Source of the DNA: Andalucia godoyi | Lineage: Eukaryota; Discoba; Jakobea; Jakobida; Andaluciidae | Direction of reading: 5' to 3' | NCBI GenBank assembly: GCA_009859145.1 | Contig: VRVR01000028.1 | Location: 222,438-286,437 of the forward strand | Length of the DNA stretch: 64,000 bases | Shown here: piece after piece, positions 19,151 through 29,735 of the stretch | Layout of the letters: each line of letters begins with the position of its first letter | Position numbering within the stretch: position 1 is the stretch's first letter | Notes under the pieces: model-generated | Database searches by the model: none | Told to the model about the DNA's origin: nothing | Seen by the model: the letters and a program-made list of their open reading frames with translations, nothing else | Translations under genes and position numbers: made by a program

Positions 19151-21418
19151 ATGGCCAGCGAAACATCAAATCTTTTGCAATCTCCTGGGTATGGATCCGC
19201 GACGAGTGGCGAGTCTGTGGAGTCTAATGCGTGGTATCATTTGATGTATCACCATATCCGTCAAGGGTCTGCAGATTCAGACTCTTCTCATTCTCCGTCG
19301 GCAACTCGTGCGGATGCGGATGCGGCGGTGCTGCTAGGAGAGCCGGATGCGTCCGTTATTGAAACAAGAGAAATTTCAGCATGGGAGTTTCCTGGGTACG
19401 GAGAAGAAATGGGGATTTCCTTCGCGGAGCCTGTAACGAATAGCGGAAGTGTGCCGGATGACGGTCATGGAAGCCCGACGTCGATCAACGGCTCTCTTGC
19501 AGGTGCCGGAGGTGTCGGGATTGCGGCCTACCAAACAAGAACAGCACACGGACAGCGGAATGAAAACAGCGGAATCAAGGTGGAGCCCGTGTCCAACAAG
19601 CCGCACACGAAACTTGGACAGCTGCTGTCTACGGCGATCTGCGGGAACGACATTACTGCGTCGTGCTTGTATTGCGCTGGGTTCTGTGCTCTATCTGCCG
19701 GAGTGTGGGCACCCGTGTCGCTCGGTCTGGTAGCCGCACTGTTGTATCTGTTCCGCTCCGTGTACGGAGAAGTTGGTACTGCATTGCCGTTGAATGGTGG
19801 CACATACACGTGCTTGTTGAACACGACAAGCAAGGCAGTTGCATCGGTTGCGGGAGCGCTGTCGTTTCTGTCGTATGCTGCTACGAGTGTTGTGTCGGCG
19901 GCGTCTGCCATTGAATACGGCCAGAACGTCTGGGGTGACTGCAACGGAACTCTGTGGACCATTGTTCTGCTCGCTGCATTTTGCATTTTGAACTTGCTGG
20001 GTATCACAGAGTCTGCAGTCGTTGCTGCGATCATCTTTGTGGTGCACATGATTGTCATGCTTACTCTTTTTGGATTTGGAGGGTATGCCTTCTTTCGAGA
20101 TTTGGATCAGCTGCAGGAGAATTGGCATGCGTCCAACGCCGTGCCTGGGAACAAGAACTTTGGATTGGCAATTCTGATTGGCTTCGGTTCGGCAATGCTG
20201 GGAATTACTGGTTTCGAAACCTCTGCGAATTTCATTGAAGAACAGAAACCGGGTGTGTTTCCAAAGACTCTTCGGAACATGTGGATCGCCGTGACTTTGT
20301 TCAATCCGTTCCTGTCGTTGTTTGCATCCGGTGTGCTGAGCAATCAAGAAATATATGATCACTCCAACGACCTTCTTGCGCAACTTGGACTGAAATCTGC
20401 TGGCAGCTGGCTGCATTTTGCCGTGTCGCTTGATGCATTTCTGGTCTTGTCTGGTTCTGTTCTGACTGGTTTTGTCGGTGTCGTCGGATTGCTTGCACGG
20501 CTTTCTCTGGACCGCTGCTTGCCCAATGTGCTGCTGTCCAAGAATCGCTTCACCAAAACGCACCATGTGATCATCATTGGTTTCTTTGCCACGTGTGTAT
20601 CGCTGATTTTTCTGGTCGGCGGAATTGAGAATCTTGATATCTTGGAAGGGGTGTACACGATGGCTTTTTTGTCTGTCATGGCATTGTTTGCGATAGGAAA
20701 CATGCTTATGAAGTACAAGCGTGCCAAACTGCCGCGTGCGATTCGCGCAAGCTGGCCTACTGCCGTGTTTGCGCTGCTTGGTGTGCTGATTGCATTGAGC
20801 GTGAATGTGTGGCAGAATCCCGATTGGGTCTATTATTTTGCGCTGTACTTCTTTGTGACACTGCTGATTCTGTTTGCCATGTTCCAGCGCGTGCGGCTCG
20901 TGAAGTTCTTCATGTATTTTTCGTCTCTGTTTCTTCGCTTCCTGAGAAAACGGGGCTGTCTCAAGGTTCGTGACGGTGAAGACGCATCCGAGCTCGAAAT
21001 GAGATGGAAGAAACGTGTCGGTCGGTACATGAAGAAGCTCACGGATCAGCGCATTGTGTTTTTCACTCGGCAAGGAAGGCTTCCGTCGCTCAACAAGGCT
21101 GTTTTGTACGTCCGGGAGAACGAACAGTCGCACCACATCATCATATGCCACATGTATACGGGCGATGAAAATGAAGTCGCCAACAAGAAGCAGCTGGATC
21201 GGATTCGAAGAAGCATTTCCGTGTTGGATGAATGCTATCCAAAGTTGCGAATTGATCTTTTGTTTGTGAAGGCCCGGTTTTCTCCGGAGAACGTCGAGCG
21301 TTTGTCGAGATCATTGAACATTCCCAAGAACTTTATGTTCATTGCGTGTCCCAGCGACAAGAGCTTGGAGGAAATCCGCATCGCAGATTTTGGCGGCGTG
21401 CGCATGATCACGCATTAG
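19151..21418 (+). CDS. APC-superfamily amino-acid or cation-chloride-type permease
   Basis: 755 residues. A hydrophilic N-terminus of about 155 residues precedes a transporter core that opens with LGQLLSTAICGNDITASCLY, the APC-type unwound first helix. About 12 hydrophobic segments follow to residue 595, including GTALPLNGGTYTCLLNTTS (helix 3 region) and GFGSAMLGITGFETSANFIE, the conserved helix-6 G-x-E motif. The last 130 residues form a soluble domain (IVFFTRQGRLPSLNKAVLYV and LRIDLLFVKARFSPENVERL) resembling the universal-stress-like tails on some APC permeases. The upstream in-frame codon is TTG, so the ATG at 19151 is used. Likely a plasma-membrane amino-acid transporter; substrate not predictable. 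Confidence 0.82.
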   Translation: MASETSNLLQSPGYGSATSGESVESNAWYHLMYHHIRQGSADSDSSHSPSATRADADAAVLLGEPDASVIETREISAWEFPGYGEEMGISFAEPVTNSGSVPDDGHGSPTSINGSLAGAGGVGIAAYQTRTAHGQRNENSGIKVEPVSNKPHTKLGQLLSTAICGNDITASCLYCAGFCALSAGVWAPVSLGLVAALLYLFRSVYGEVGTALPLNGGTYTCLLNTTSKAVASVAGALSFLSYAATSVVSAASAIEYGQNVWGDCNGTLWTIVLLAAFCILNLLGITESAVVAAIIFVVHMIVMLTLFGFGGYAFFRDLDQLQENWHASNAVPGNKNFGLAILIGFGSAMLGITGFETSANFIEEQKPGVFPKTLRNMWIAVTLFNPFLSLFASGVLSNQEIYDHSNDLLAQLGLKSAGSWLHFAVSLDAFLVLSGSVLTGFVGVVGLLARLSLDRCLPNVLLSKNRFTKTHHVIIIGFFATCVSLIFLVGGIENLDILEGVYTMAFLSVMALFAIGNMLMKYKRAKLPRAIRASWPTAVFALLGVLIALSVNVWQNPDWVYYFALYFFVTLLILFAMFQRVRLVKFFMYFSSLFLRFLRKRGCLKVRDGEDASELEMRWKKRVGRYMKKLTDQRIVFFTRQGRLPSLNKAVLYVRENEQSHHIIICHMYTGDENEVANKKQLDRIRRSISVLDECYPKLRIDLLFVKARFSPENVERLSRSLNIPKNFMFIACPSDKSLEEIRIADFGGVRMITH

Positions 21419-21809
21419 AAAAGCCAAGGCCTGTTGCGACTCACTTTGTTGTCTGTCGTCCTCGTCCATCAGCCCGTCCTGTCTTTCCTCAGTTTTGCAG
21501 TGCTCGCCCCTCACAGCCAGCATCACATGGCGAATGCCAGTTCCCAGTACTTGCTTGGACACCACCAGTATTGGGGTTGGTGCTATTTTTATATTTTATA
21601 TTTTCTTTTTGCAACTTTGTACAACAGCGTTCTGCGCAAGGGGGGGTTTTCAAACATAAAGTTATTTAGACAAACCTACGATGTGTCGTCGTTGCTGTGG
21701 CGTTCCGTGACAGATGGCTGTCGGAAATCCAGTGCTTGCAAGATTCCTTTGGGCAGCATGGTACCAGGTGTAAGATGTGTTTTACAACTTGTCTTTCTCG
21801 CTGCAGAGA
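21419..21809. other. Convergent 3' spacer
   Basis: Between the permease and RPN11 stop codons. No coding or RNA signal recognised. Confidence 0.4.
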
Positions 21810-22907
21810 CTAGAAAATTACAGTATCAATCATTGCACCAAGGGATTGCACAATGTTCTCCGTCATCGTTTCCTCGATTCCTGAAATCAGGTGCCTCTTT
21901 GGATCCATCTTTCCGACTTGGCGCAACAGCAACATGTTATCCGCTTCTTCCTTGTCTTTCTTTTCCTTTTCCTTTCCGCTGACAGCAGCACCATCCTTGC
22001 CATGTCCCTTTTCAGTATCCTTCTCCTTCTCCTTCTCCTTCTCCTTCTCCTTCTCCTTCTCCTTGATCTTTTCTGCATTGGACTTCTTTCCCTTCTTTCC
22101 CTTCTCATGAGGACCGGAGCCGGAGAGCATGTCCTTCTCTTCGAGAACCATCTTGTGGTACGCTCTGGCGAGCTCGAGCATTTGTGCAACCTGTTTCTCG
22201 TTGAATGATTCCATGTCACCGAATGGCCGAAGCTGCAATCCGTGCGTCCACTGTCTGCGATTGAGATTCAAGAGCATCTTTTGCTCGAGTTCGTTCTTGC
22301 GGTACGCGATTGGCATGGAATAGTAGTGTCTGTTGAGGCCTCGGATCAAAGCCTGGATGGACGGTTTGTTCAAGTGCCCAACGTTTGATGTGGTCTGCCG
22401 GGGCTCTGCTCCAGCAATCAGAATCTGCTGAGGAATCGTCCGGAACGCATCAATGACAACCTTTCCACGAACTGACTGGATGGGATCCACGACGACCGCC
22501 ACCGATCGAGCATGCAGCTGCTCAAACGATTGCTGTGTGTTCACATCAACTCCAGACAGCCAGCATCCAAACCCAGGATGGGAGTGGTACCACCCGACCA
22601 CCATTTCATTGCGGCCAGTCTGCTTCAGCATGTCAAGCATCTTGGCTTGGAACACCGGATCGACCGCCTCGACACTCACTCCTGTTCCGCTCTGCGGCAT
22701 CGCAAACACATCAATTACACGAACCGTGTATTCATCCACAAAGTCGCCAAGCATAAGCCCCATCACTTCCAGCGGAACCCCGGCGCGACTGTGCTTCAGC
22801 ATCTTCAACAGCGCAAGCGACGAGATCTGCACAACTTCAGCTGTATCTGTCGCAGGACCCTCTCCACGGCCCTGCATCCCAAGCAATCGACGAATCATGC
22901 CGTCCAT
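21810..22907 (-). CDS. RPN11: 26S proteasome deubiquitinase subunit Rpn11/PSMD14 with a Lys-Glu insert
   Basis: JAMM/MPN+ zinc metalloprotease of the proteasome lid that removes ubiquitin chains from substrates during degradation. The catalytic Glu lies in VPLEVMG (Glu47). The zinc motif is [15 protein letters not shown] (His108, His110, Asp121). The C-terminus ([20 protein letters not shown] and then [13 protein letters not shown]) is canonical. The protein is 365 residues against about 310 in other eukaryotes. The difference is a Lys/Glu-rich insert at about residues 262-326 containing a run of Lys-Glu dipeptides encoded by a CTCCTT hexamer array (22019-22062). The insert sits after the MPN core, before the C-terminal helices. 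Start is the family start. Confidence 0.97.
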   Translation of the reverse strand: MDGMIRRLLGMQGRGEGPATDTAEVVQISSLALLKMLKHSRAGVPLEVMGLMLGDFVDEYTVRVIDVFAMPQSGTGVSVEAVDPVFQAKMLDMLKQTGRNEMVVGWYHSHPGFGCWLSGVDVNTQQSFEQLHARSVAVVVDPIQSVRGKVVIDAFRTIPQQILIAGAEPRQTTSNVGHLNKPSIQALIRGLNRHYYSMPIAYRKNELEQKMLLNLNRRQWTHGLQLRPFGDMESFNEKQVAQMLELARAYHKMVLEEKDMLSGSGPHEKGKKGKKSNAEKIKEKEKEKEKEKEKEKDTEKGHGKDGAAVSGKEKEKKDKEEADNMLLLRQVGKMDPKRHLISGIEETMTENIVQSLGAMIDTVIF

Positions 22908-23704
22908 TTTCTAACCCTCTTTCTTTTTTTTTTAATTAAAAAGATGAAGAAGAAAAGCGTTAGGCACAGCCAATCCAAACTTTCTTAGTCCCTACTCAAG
23001 CCTAAATGACCGGAATTAAATAGGAAAATTATCAGCAAACAGTTTTTTTAATTAAAAAAACGTACATTATTCGAACTAAAGACTTTGGGAAACGGGATGA
23101 TTAGCAACAGGAGAAAGGTCGAGTCAAGTCGAGAAGTTCAAGTCAGAGACGAATGTTTTTTACAGTAGATACTTGTGCTGGGTTTTTTAATATGATGTCT
23201 TTTATACAACGCCTGCATTGTACACTAGCCACGGATAATCATCGCTGATCACCCGTAATCAATGTTGCAACCCAACATGCATAGCATGATTGGGAAGGGG
23301 GTAGGCCCCAACACGCCCCTCGGCATGAGAGATGTCATAGGTCTTGCGCAGCGTTGCGGGGCGCGACATGCATGGTGCGTTGCATGGACAGTAAAAATAA
23401 AAATAATGAAATGAAATGAGCATCGTTGTGCGAGAATGCAATGCGGCGGCGTATTCATAGGGACTTCATGATCAAAATGGGGCGAAACGAATCGGGCATT
23501 GTGTGACGGAGTTGCTTAAGATACCAAACGCATGCGCACGGCGCGTGGCAGTGTTTTTTTTTTTGTTTTTTGTTTTTACGTGCGCTTTAGACTGCTTCGT
23601 CATATCGCAATAAGTGGCAACGGCAGATGGATGTAACGGATTTGATATCGGGAGGACACACGGGGCATGAGTGATACAGGACGAAAAACGGGAGCAAAGA
23701 ATTG
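22908..23704. other. Spacer containing degenerate repeat copy 4
   Basis: 22908-23209 is A/T-rich with a palindrome (TTTTTTTAATTAAAAAAA near 23044) and a GTCGAGTCAAGTCGAG repeat near 23119. The inverted repeat copy is at about 23210-23393. The rest, up to the RING gene stop, is non-coding with a T12 run near 23553. Confidence 0.45.
23210..23393 (-). repeat. Dispersed repeat, copy 4, inverted, diverged and truncated
   Basis: Read on the minus strand, its right end (AGTGTACAATGCAGGCG, 23226-23210) matches 15 of 17 bases at the end of copy 1. The block at 23324-23301 matches 20 of 24 bases of copy 1 positions 11084-11107 (shared core GGCGTGTTGG). Only module D is recognisable, and the hairpin sequence between these blocks has diverged. 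The left limit is a guess. Confidence 0.55.
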
Positions 23705-24307
23705 CTAGTGGATCTCGAGGCGACAAACTGGACATGTTTTGTGGTCTTCGAACCATCGAAAGAGACATTCCTTATGAAACGAGTGTCCGCAGACCAAGTC
23801 GCAGACCATCTGTCCAACCGCCAATGACTCGAAACACACCGTACATGGCGACCCACTGTTTCCACTACGGCTATCACTAATTCTCGCACGTGTCTGGGAG
23901 GAGCAGACGACTCGAGTTGGAATCCTGCGTTTTGCGTCGTCCGAGAGACCCACCCGGACGTTATGCCGATCGAGTTCCAACAGCGACTCATACGTCCCCT
24001 CAACTCCTCCGTCACCGTTACCGTTACCGGCACTGCCACGCATGACGACATGTGGTCGTAACGCCCAACTTGGTCGCCGTCGAGCGTTTGGCTCCTCCAA
24101 CATCATGCTGGCCAGTCCGAAATACCTCGCAGGGACAAAGTGATCACCGTAGTCATCATCATCCCCAGTACGGTCAATACTCGCTGGGACACGGAGCATT
24201 GGTCTGTGAACTGACGCCATGTCTCGGCAGTCCATTGCGTGCGCGACATACTCTTGCATGCGACCCAGAGACATTCTCTCCAAATCACGCATCGATGCTC
24301 GCGACAT
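23705..24307 (-). CDS. RING-H2 finger protein, probable E3 ubiquitin ligase
   Basis: 200 residues. The last 50 form a RING-H2 finger: CTVCFESL, then CDLVCGHSFHKECLFRWFED, then CPVCRLEIH, giving the C-x2-C...C-x-H-x2-H-x2-C...C-x2-C ligand series and the Trp that contacts E2 enzymes. The N-terminal 150 residues are polar, Arg/Met-rich and not recognised; there is no membrane span. The finger sits at the very C-terminus, as in many single-RING ligases. The start is the first ATG, just downstream of a (CT)n(CA)n microsatellite read from the other strand. Target unknown. Confidence 0.85.
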   Translation of the reverse strand: MSRASMRDLERMSLGRMQEYVAHAMDCRDMASVHRPMLRVPASIDRTGDDDDYGDHFVPARYFGLASMMLEEPNARRRPSWALRPHVVMRGSAGNGNGDGGVEGTYESLLELDRHNVRVGLSDDAKRRIPTRVVCSSQTRARISDSRSGNSGSPCTVCFESLAVGQMVCDLVCGHSFHKECLFRWFEDHKTCPVCRLEIH

Positions 24308-24321
24308 TTGCCATTCCTACG

Positions 24322-24359
<38 letters not shown>

Positions 24360-24758
24360 AACAATGTGTTAATACTCAGTAATCATGAATGGGAAACTGC
24401 GTTGCTTACAAATCTTCTGTTACTATTATTATTATTATATTATAGATATGTATGATGCTCTTTTGTGTTGGCTGTTTCAAAGACTCGCCGTCACATACGT
24501 CACGCTGATTGCAAAGACAAAGCATTGTGCTTGATGCTTCGGAGAGCCCCGATTGATGCTTTGCAAAAAACATTTTTCTCTTTAATTTCCAAGAAAGTCC
24601 GAATAGTCCGACTCCGTTCCCAGTCTTTTGTTTTTCGATGATTGGTGTTATTGTTATTCATACCATTGTAATTGTGGTTGTTTTACTACTTGAAAAAATA
24701 GATCAGGCTAGTCAAGGAAGAAGGAGAGAAGGAAAACCTCGAGGATAAAAAAAGGAAG
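24308..24758. promoter_or_regulatory. Divergent promoter region
   Basis: Between the RING gene (minus) and CDP-DAG synthase (plus). (CT)n(CA)n microsatellite at about 24320-24360, a (TTA)n tract at 24422-24440, and a purine leader before 24759. Bases 24531-24543 (CTTGATGCTTCGG) recur at 17704-17716 in another spacer; significance unknown. Confidence 0.4.
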
Positions 24759-25073
24759 ATGTCGTCTGTCGCACGACGCACGACTCGGAGTTCTCGCCGG
24801 ACTGCTGATGGCGATGCAGCAGCTGCAGCTCCTGATTCTCCGTCGGTGAATTCGCAGACTGTAGGGACATCAACAGCGTCTCGCAAGACCCCTATTCCCT
24901 CGCATCTTCTTGACAAGCGATCCTCGCTTCAGAACAGCTCCAGCGATGATTATGCTGGCTCTTCAGCCTCTGACGATGACGACTTGACGCCTGCCAAGAC
25001 GATCTCTCAGTCTTTTAGTCACGCTGCGACGACGACGACAAGCGCCACACCAAGATCATCGACTTCTTCTTCT

Positions 25074-25110
<37 letters not shown>

Positions 25111-26342
25111 TTCTTGTCGGTGGGTCTGGGTCTGGGTCTGGGTCGGCCACGGGTAGAGGTGAGTCGGGTGGGAATGGATTGACGGCAGCAAGTGCATCGC
25201 TGACAGGCGCAAATGGGTCGGGCAACACGGCTGCTGCACCAAGTGTGTTGCTCAAGGATTCTCCGGAGCGTTGGAAAAACTTTGTGGTTCGGACTGTGTG
25301 GACGTTGCTCATGATTTCTGGATTTGCAGTCATTCTGTTCATGGGGCACTTGTCCGTCATCTTGTTTGTGCTTGCCTTGCAGGCGCAGATGTTCCGCGAA
25401 ATTGTGCGAATCAATGTCTCGCGTGCATACTCGAGAGAGATCCCTGGCCATCGAAGGTTTACGGGCACAAAGGCACTTTCTAATCTGAATTACTTCTTCC
25501 TGTTCTGCACACTGTTTTTCGTGTACGGAAAGATGTTTTTGGCGAAGATTCCGCAGGCGCGCGGGATTTTGGAACACCATCAGTTCTACTCATTCATGCT
25601 GTTTTGCGCTGGATTTGTGGCATTTGTGATGTCGCTCCAGAGGAACAAGCTGAAGAAGCAGTTCCATCAGTTTGGATTGATGATTCTTTCGCTTCTGTTC
25701 ATTGTGGTCTTGTCGTCTGCCGTCGTGCAGAACGTGATGGAAGGCCTGTTTTGGTTTGTCTTTCCTGCGCTGCTTATCATTGCAAATGACATTACCGCAT
25801 ACCTGTTTGGTTTCTTCTTCGGAAAGACCCCGCTGATCGCACTATCGCCCAAGAAGACCTGGGAAGGATTTATTGGCGCAACAGTATCGACCATCTTTTT
25901 GGCATTTATCTGTGCTGAGCCGATTGGGTCCGTGAACTTCCTCCAGTGCAGTCACACAGATATTTTTGCACCATCAAACGACTGCTCGAGCCGCAACCCA
26001 ATCTTTGATTCGGACACGCTGAAGTGGCACATGATGGTTCTCGGAGCATTTGCCGCGACAATCGCACCATTCGGCGGCTTCTTTGCATCTGGATTCAAGC
26101 GTGCATTTGCAATCAAGGACTTTGGCGATGCTATTCCGGGACACGGTGGAATCACAGACCGTATGGACTGCCAGACGCTGATGGCAATGTTTGTGTACGT
26201 GTACTACCGTAACTTTTTGGCGGTGAAGACACCCCCTTCGCCCTATTGGATCATGCACAAAGTTCAGGAAATGCCTATTGCAAGCCAGCTGGATCTCTTC
26301 AACATGTTGCATGATCATCTTCGTTCGATGAATGCTTTGTAA
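24759..26342 (+). CDS. CDS1: Phosphatidate cytidylyltransferase (CDP-diacylglycerol synthase)
   Basis: Makes CDP-diacylglycerol from phosphatidic acid and CTP, the precursor of phosphatidylinositol and cardiolipin; an ER membrane enzyme. 527 residues: about 165 polar, Ser/Ala/Gly-rich N-terminal residues with repeat-encoded runs, then eight or so hydrophobic segments. Conserved blocks are IANDITAYLFGFFFGKTPL and SPKKTWEGFIGA, plus the family signature near 446-472 (KRAFAIKDFGDAIPGHGGIT then DRMDC), which holds the metal-binding acidic residues. The C-terminus matches eukaryotic enzymes. The start ATG follows a purine-rich leader. Confidence 0.96.
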
Positions 26343-26789
26343 TATTACTCGTCCGTTGTCTCTATCCTCCCGTGCATTCTTTTTCAATCAGCATCCTGTT
26401 ATTCTTATTTTTTGGAAGAACAGCACATTAAAAAGAACAACGAAAACGTATGGCACACAGAAGCAGGGAAGACCGATCCAGCGAATACCACTCCAGTCTG
26501 CATTAGCACTCGAATCTGTATTCTACGAGGCCTGGTGTCTTTTTTTCTTTATATACAAGTGGACGAAAGGTCCGTGATCGAAGAACTTTTTTGGAGTTTC
26601 CCGGAGACTCTACAGCGCAAGATGGCTGTTGTGCTCTGTTTTGCGAGCCTGCAGGTGGATGGCGGCAATCCCTTGATTAAAAAATACAAGAAGATTAACT
26701 AATTAATTAACTAATAATAAAAATAATAGTGGAATAAGAGATCAGAAGTGTCTGCAGAAAGGTGCGCAAGACCCGGAAACAATAAGCGT
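26343..26789. other. Convergent 3' spacer
   Basis: A/T-rich, with AATTAATTAACTAATAATAA near 26701. No gene or RNA recognised. Confidence 0.4.
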
Positions 26790-29414
26790 TCACGAGTCCG
26801 ACGACTTTTCAAATGGCACAAGAGGTCGCCATTCTTCCTCGAATTGGCCCCATCGCTGGGCTTCGCGCTTCAGGAACTCAATGTCTCGCCGGATACGGTC
26901 ACCAAGCTTTTTCTGCGAACTGCGACCAAACGCATTCTCTTGGTTCTGAAAGGCCTGAGTCAGTAATCTTCCGTACAAATCCGCAAAACGCTTCGAATAC
27001 AACTGCACGACAGTCGACATGAGAATGTGCACATATGATGACGTCATGATGGGAGAAACTACCTTGTAAAGAGTGTGCGTCTCCTTGACAATCGACCGAA
27101 TGTACACAGCTCCTTCTTCAGGCGCGTTATCCATAAGAAGAGTGTCTGCGGTCTTCACTTGCAAATCGAGCCGATCTCGCATGATGGAGACAATCTTTCG
27201 CAGCAGCTCCTTGCGGTGCTCACCAAAATCCCGGACTGCGGAGTCCACATCACGAAGAAAAAGTCCTTCTTTCGGACCGACAAACGAACGAATGTACGAA
27301 ACGAGCTTAGGGCAAAAATCGATCATGAATGTAATGTTCTCGGCGGACAACGCAATGTGCTTCACTGTGATGGACTTCAATCCCGCGCCTTGCATGGCGC
27401 CAGTGCCAAGGATCATCTGACAGGTTTTCGTATTGTAGAGCTTCAGCAACTCACCAAGTTTTTGGATGGCATCGACTTGGATAACGGCCGGGAATTTCCG
27501 GATCAGATCACAGTATTCGCGCACCATCTTCAGAAGCATCAAGAGAACGGACGTCATCGGGCGCTTCTCACCTCCCCACTCGAGATACTTTGTATTGCCA
27601 CCCGTGGCAGCGCTTCCTCCACTGGGGGCACCCGCAGATGGCAGCGGGGCACCCTCCTTTCTGCTTGCAAGCGCATCGGAAGAGTGCGGAGCTCCCGATT
27701 CTGCTGCGTCAACTGATGCAGATGCAGAGGTAGACGTAGAGGTCGTTGGAGGCGGAGCAGCAAACATGGCAAGCAGATCTCGGAATTCAGAAGGGATCTC
27801 AGTAAGTGTCCAAAGTTCGTTTTCGATAAGCAGTGAGAGATCGGCCATTCGTTTGGAATGGAAGGTGTCCGTAAAGGCCCTCATCTGCGCCAACAAGACA
27901 TTTCCGACAATCTGCTTGGGAAGAGAAAGGGATTTCTCGGAAGACATCAGAATGACACCCGAAGAATCCGCGTCTCGGGTCATCAGCGAAACAACACGCT
28001 GATTGAAGTCCTCGACAGTTTTCAGGAGCTTCAGCCAGACTGCAAGAGCCATTCGCGCATGAGCTTCCTGCCTTCTTGATAACATTGACGCAAGTTGCTC
28101 GTAGGCTTCCTGAATGATGCGCTGCGATGCATCCGAAACAGACTTGTTGAACCAAGTATTCAGCTCGTCTTCGGATGAATCTGACGACATGAGGAACTTG
28201 AACGATCGCACAACCGTTCGAAACCGATCGAGCACGCCGACAACTACTTCTGTCGCAGAGCTGAATACAAACTCGAATTGGTCCCATGTGAACGATGCAA
28301 TGTCCGTTTTGGAAGCAGATGTCGAACTGTCCGATACCACCAAACAGGCGCAGTCTGCAACAGCCTTTCGAAACGAAAATTCTAGGCGGTCTGTGTGTGC
28401 CTGGAAAATGCGGGCAACCAACGCCATAAAGTCTGAGGAGTTTGCAAACAGGACAGCAAACAAGGACGGATCAATTTCTTCGTCTGCTGCCTTCTCGCTC
28501 GAGTAGATGCGATAGCAGTCCTCCACAACGTCCTTATACATCTTTTGCCGCAGCACTCGCAAACTGCTCAGTAACATTTTTGAGATCTCCAATTGAGACA
28601 ATTCTTCTCTCAATACCAACATCGAATGCTCAATCATGTCAAATGCAGACAAGTAGTCTTTTCGCGAATACAGGTACGTCACCGTCTTCATTGCATCGTG
28701 AATCGCAGAGAGCTTGGAGAGCAAGCCATGGATAGAGTACAGAACATCGCGCTTTCTCCGAAGGTGCAGAACAAGCATCATCTGCTCGACATGATTGGTA
28801 TGCAAGCTTTCGAGTGACGCACGCATGTCCTTGATAACATCCGAGATTGAGTTGACGAGGCCAAGAAGGTCCCGATAGAGTGCCGCTGCTTGGTAGAACT
28901 CGTCTGCCTTCAGCGACACGTGTCTGGCCAGCACGACTTCCACTTGATCCAGATAGTACGACAGCACCTCTGCAGACTGGACAGCCAAGTTTGAAAAGAC
29001 CCGTTCCGATGACAAGTCTATGATCGGCGCAAAATACTCTGCAGGAACAATTTCGTGAATCTTCCTCGCCATTTCGTCTACTTGAGGATTTTCATAATGT
29101 GACTTAAGGCGCTTGAACTCCTCAACATGCCTCTTGAACCGATCGTACGAATCGCCCAACCGCGTCAAGTATGAATGAAATGCAGTGATATCAATCGCAC
29201 GAGCCAGATCGGGCTGCTTCGCAGCCCTTGAATCCACAGCGGAAGAAGAACCAACAGAACCACCGTATTCGGTCCAAATATCCGTGATGAACTCCTCGAG
29301 CGAGAATGTCGAAGGAGGCGTCATTGCATCCACTGTCGCCGTCAAGCTGAACGAGCGCTTCGCAAACGACGTAAAGGACATCCAAGGCTCCGGCGCCAAC
29401 GGTCGATTCGCCAT
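26790..29414 (-). CDS. VPS54: GARP complex subunit Vps54
   Basis: Tethering-complex subunit for endosome-to-Golgi retrograde transport. 874 residues. The N-terminal half has the Vps54 coiled coil and helical bundle (FHSYLTRLGDSYDRFKRHVE, DFYQAAALYRDLLGLV-type pattern). The second half has the family block FTDTFHSKRMADLSLLIENE then LWTLTEIPSEFRDLL. The Vps54-like C-terminal domain follows (LLKLYNTKTCQMILGTGAMQ then GLKSITVKHIALS). A low-complexity linker (Thr/Ser/Ala/Gly, residues about 540-600) separates the two. No membrane span, as expected for a peripheral complex. Confidence 0.92.
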   Translation of the reverse strand: MANRPLAPEPWMSFTSFAKRSFSLTATVDAMTPPSTFSLEEFITDIWTEYGGSVGSSSAVDSRAAKQPDLARAIDITAFHSYLTRLGDSYDRFKRHVEEFKRLKSHYENPQVDEMARKIHEIVPAEYFAPIIDLSSERVFSNLAVQSAEVLSYYLDQVEVVLARHVSLKADEFYQAAALYRDLLGLVNSISDVIKDMRASLESLHTNHVEQMMLVLHLRRKRDVLYSIHGLLSKLSAIHDAMKTVTYLYSRKDYLSAFDMIEHSMLVLREELSQLEISKMLLSSLRVLRQKMYKDVVEDCYRIYSSEKAADEEIDPSLFAVLFANSSDFMALVARIFQAHTDRLEFSFRKAVADCACLVVSDSSTSASKTDIASFTWDQFEFVFSSATEVVVGVLDRFRTVVRSFKFLMSSDSSEDELNTWFNKSVSDASQRIIQEAYEQLASMLSRRQEAHARMALAVWLKLLKTVEDFNQRVVSLMTRDADSSGVILMSSEKSLSLPKQIVGNVLLAQMRAFTDTFHSKRMADLSLLIENELWTLTEIPSEFRDLLAMFAAPPPTTSTSTSASASVDAAESGAPHSSDALASRKEGAPLPSAGAPSGGSAATGGNTKYLEWGGEKRPMTSVLLMLLKMVREYCDLIRKFPAVIQVDAIQKLGELLKLYNTKTCQMILGTGAMQGAGLKSITVKHIALSAENITFMIDFCPKLVSYIRSFVGPKEGLFLRDVDSAVRDFGEHRKELLRKIVSIMRDRLDLQVKTADTLLMDNAPEEGAVYIRSIVKETHTLYKVVSPIMTSSYVHILMSTVVQLYSKRFADLYGRLLTQAFQNQENAFGRSSQKKLGDRIRRDIEFLKREAQRWGQFEEEWRPLVPFEKSSDS

Positions 29415-29735
29415 CCCTTCCTTCTTTCCTTCCCCCGTTTGGATCGCAGCGAGGTCAACCTGTCGTAGTCTCCGGTCTTCTGCTTCCGTCGCTGCGCTTC
29501 AGAAGAAGCACCGACTCTCAAGACAGGACAAAGACAAGAATCACGATTGCGCAACGTTTGGTTATGATCGTATTTTCCTGCTTTTTTTTTAAAAAAAGAT
29601 CAAATTGAATGACACTCATTAATTAATTCATATTACTATTTCGAATTAAAAAATCATTAATTGTTCAGTTCAAGTTTTCCTTTTTTCCTTTAGGGTTTTT
29701 TTGGTCATTTGAGGCTGGGAGGCTATGCAGCCGCT
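29415..29735. other. Spacer upstream of VPS54
   Basis: Promoter side of VPS54. It includes T/A-rich tracts (near 29580-29700) running up to repeat copy 2. No other signal. Confidence 0.4.
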
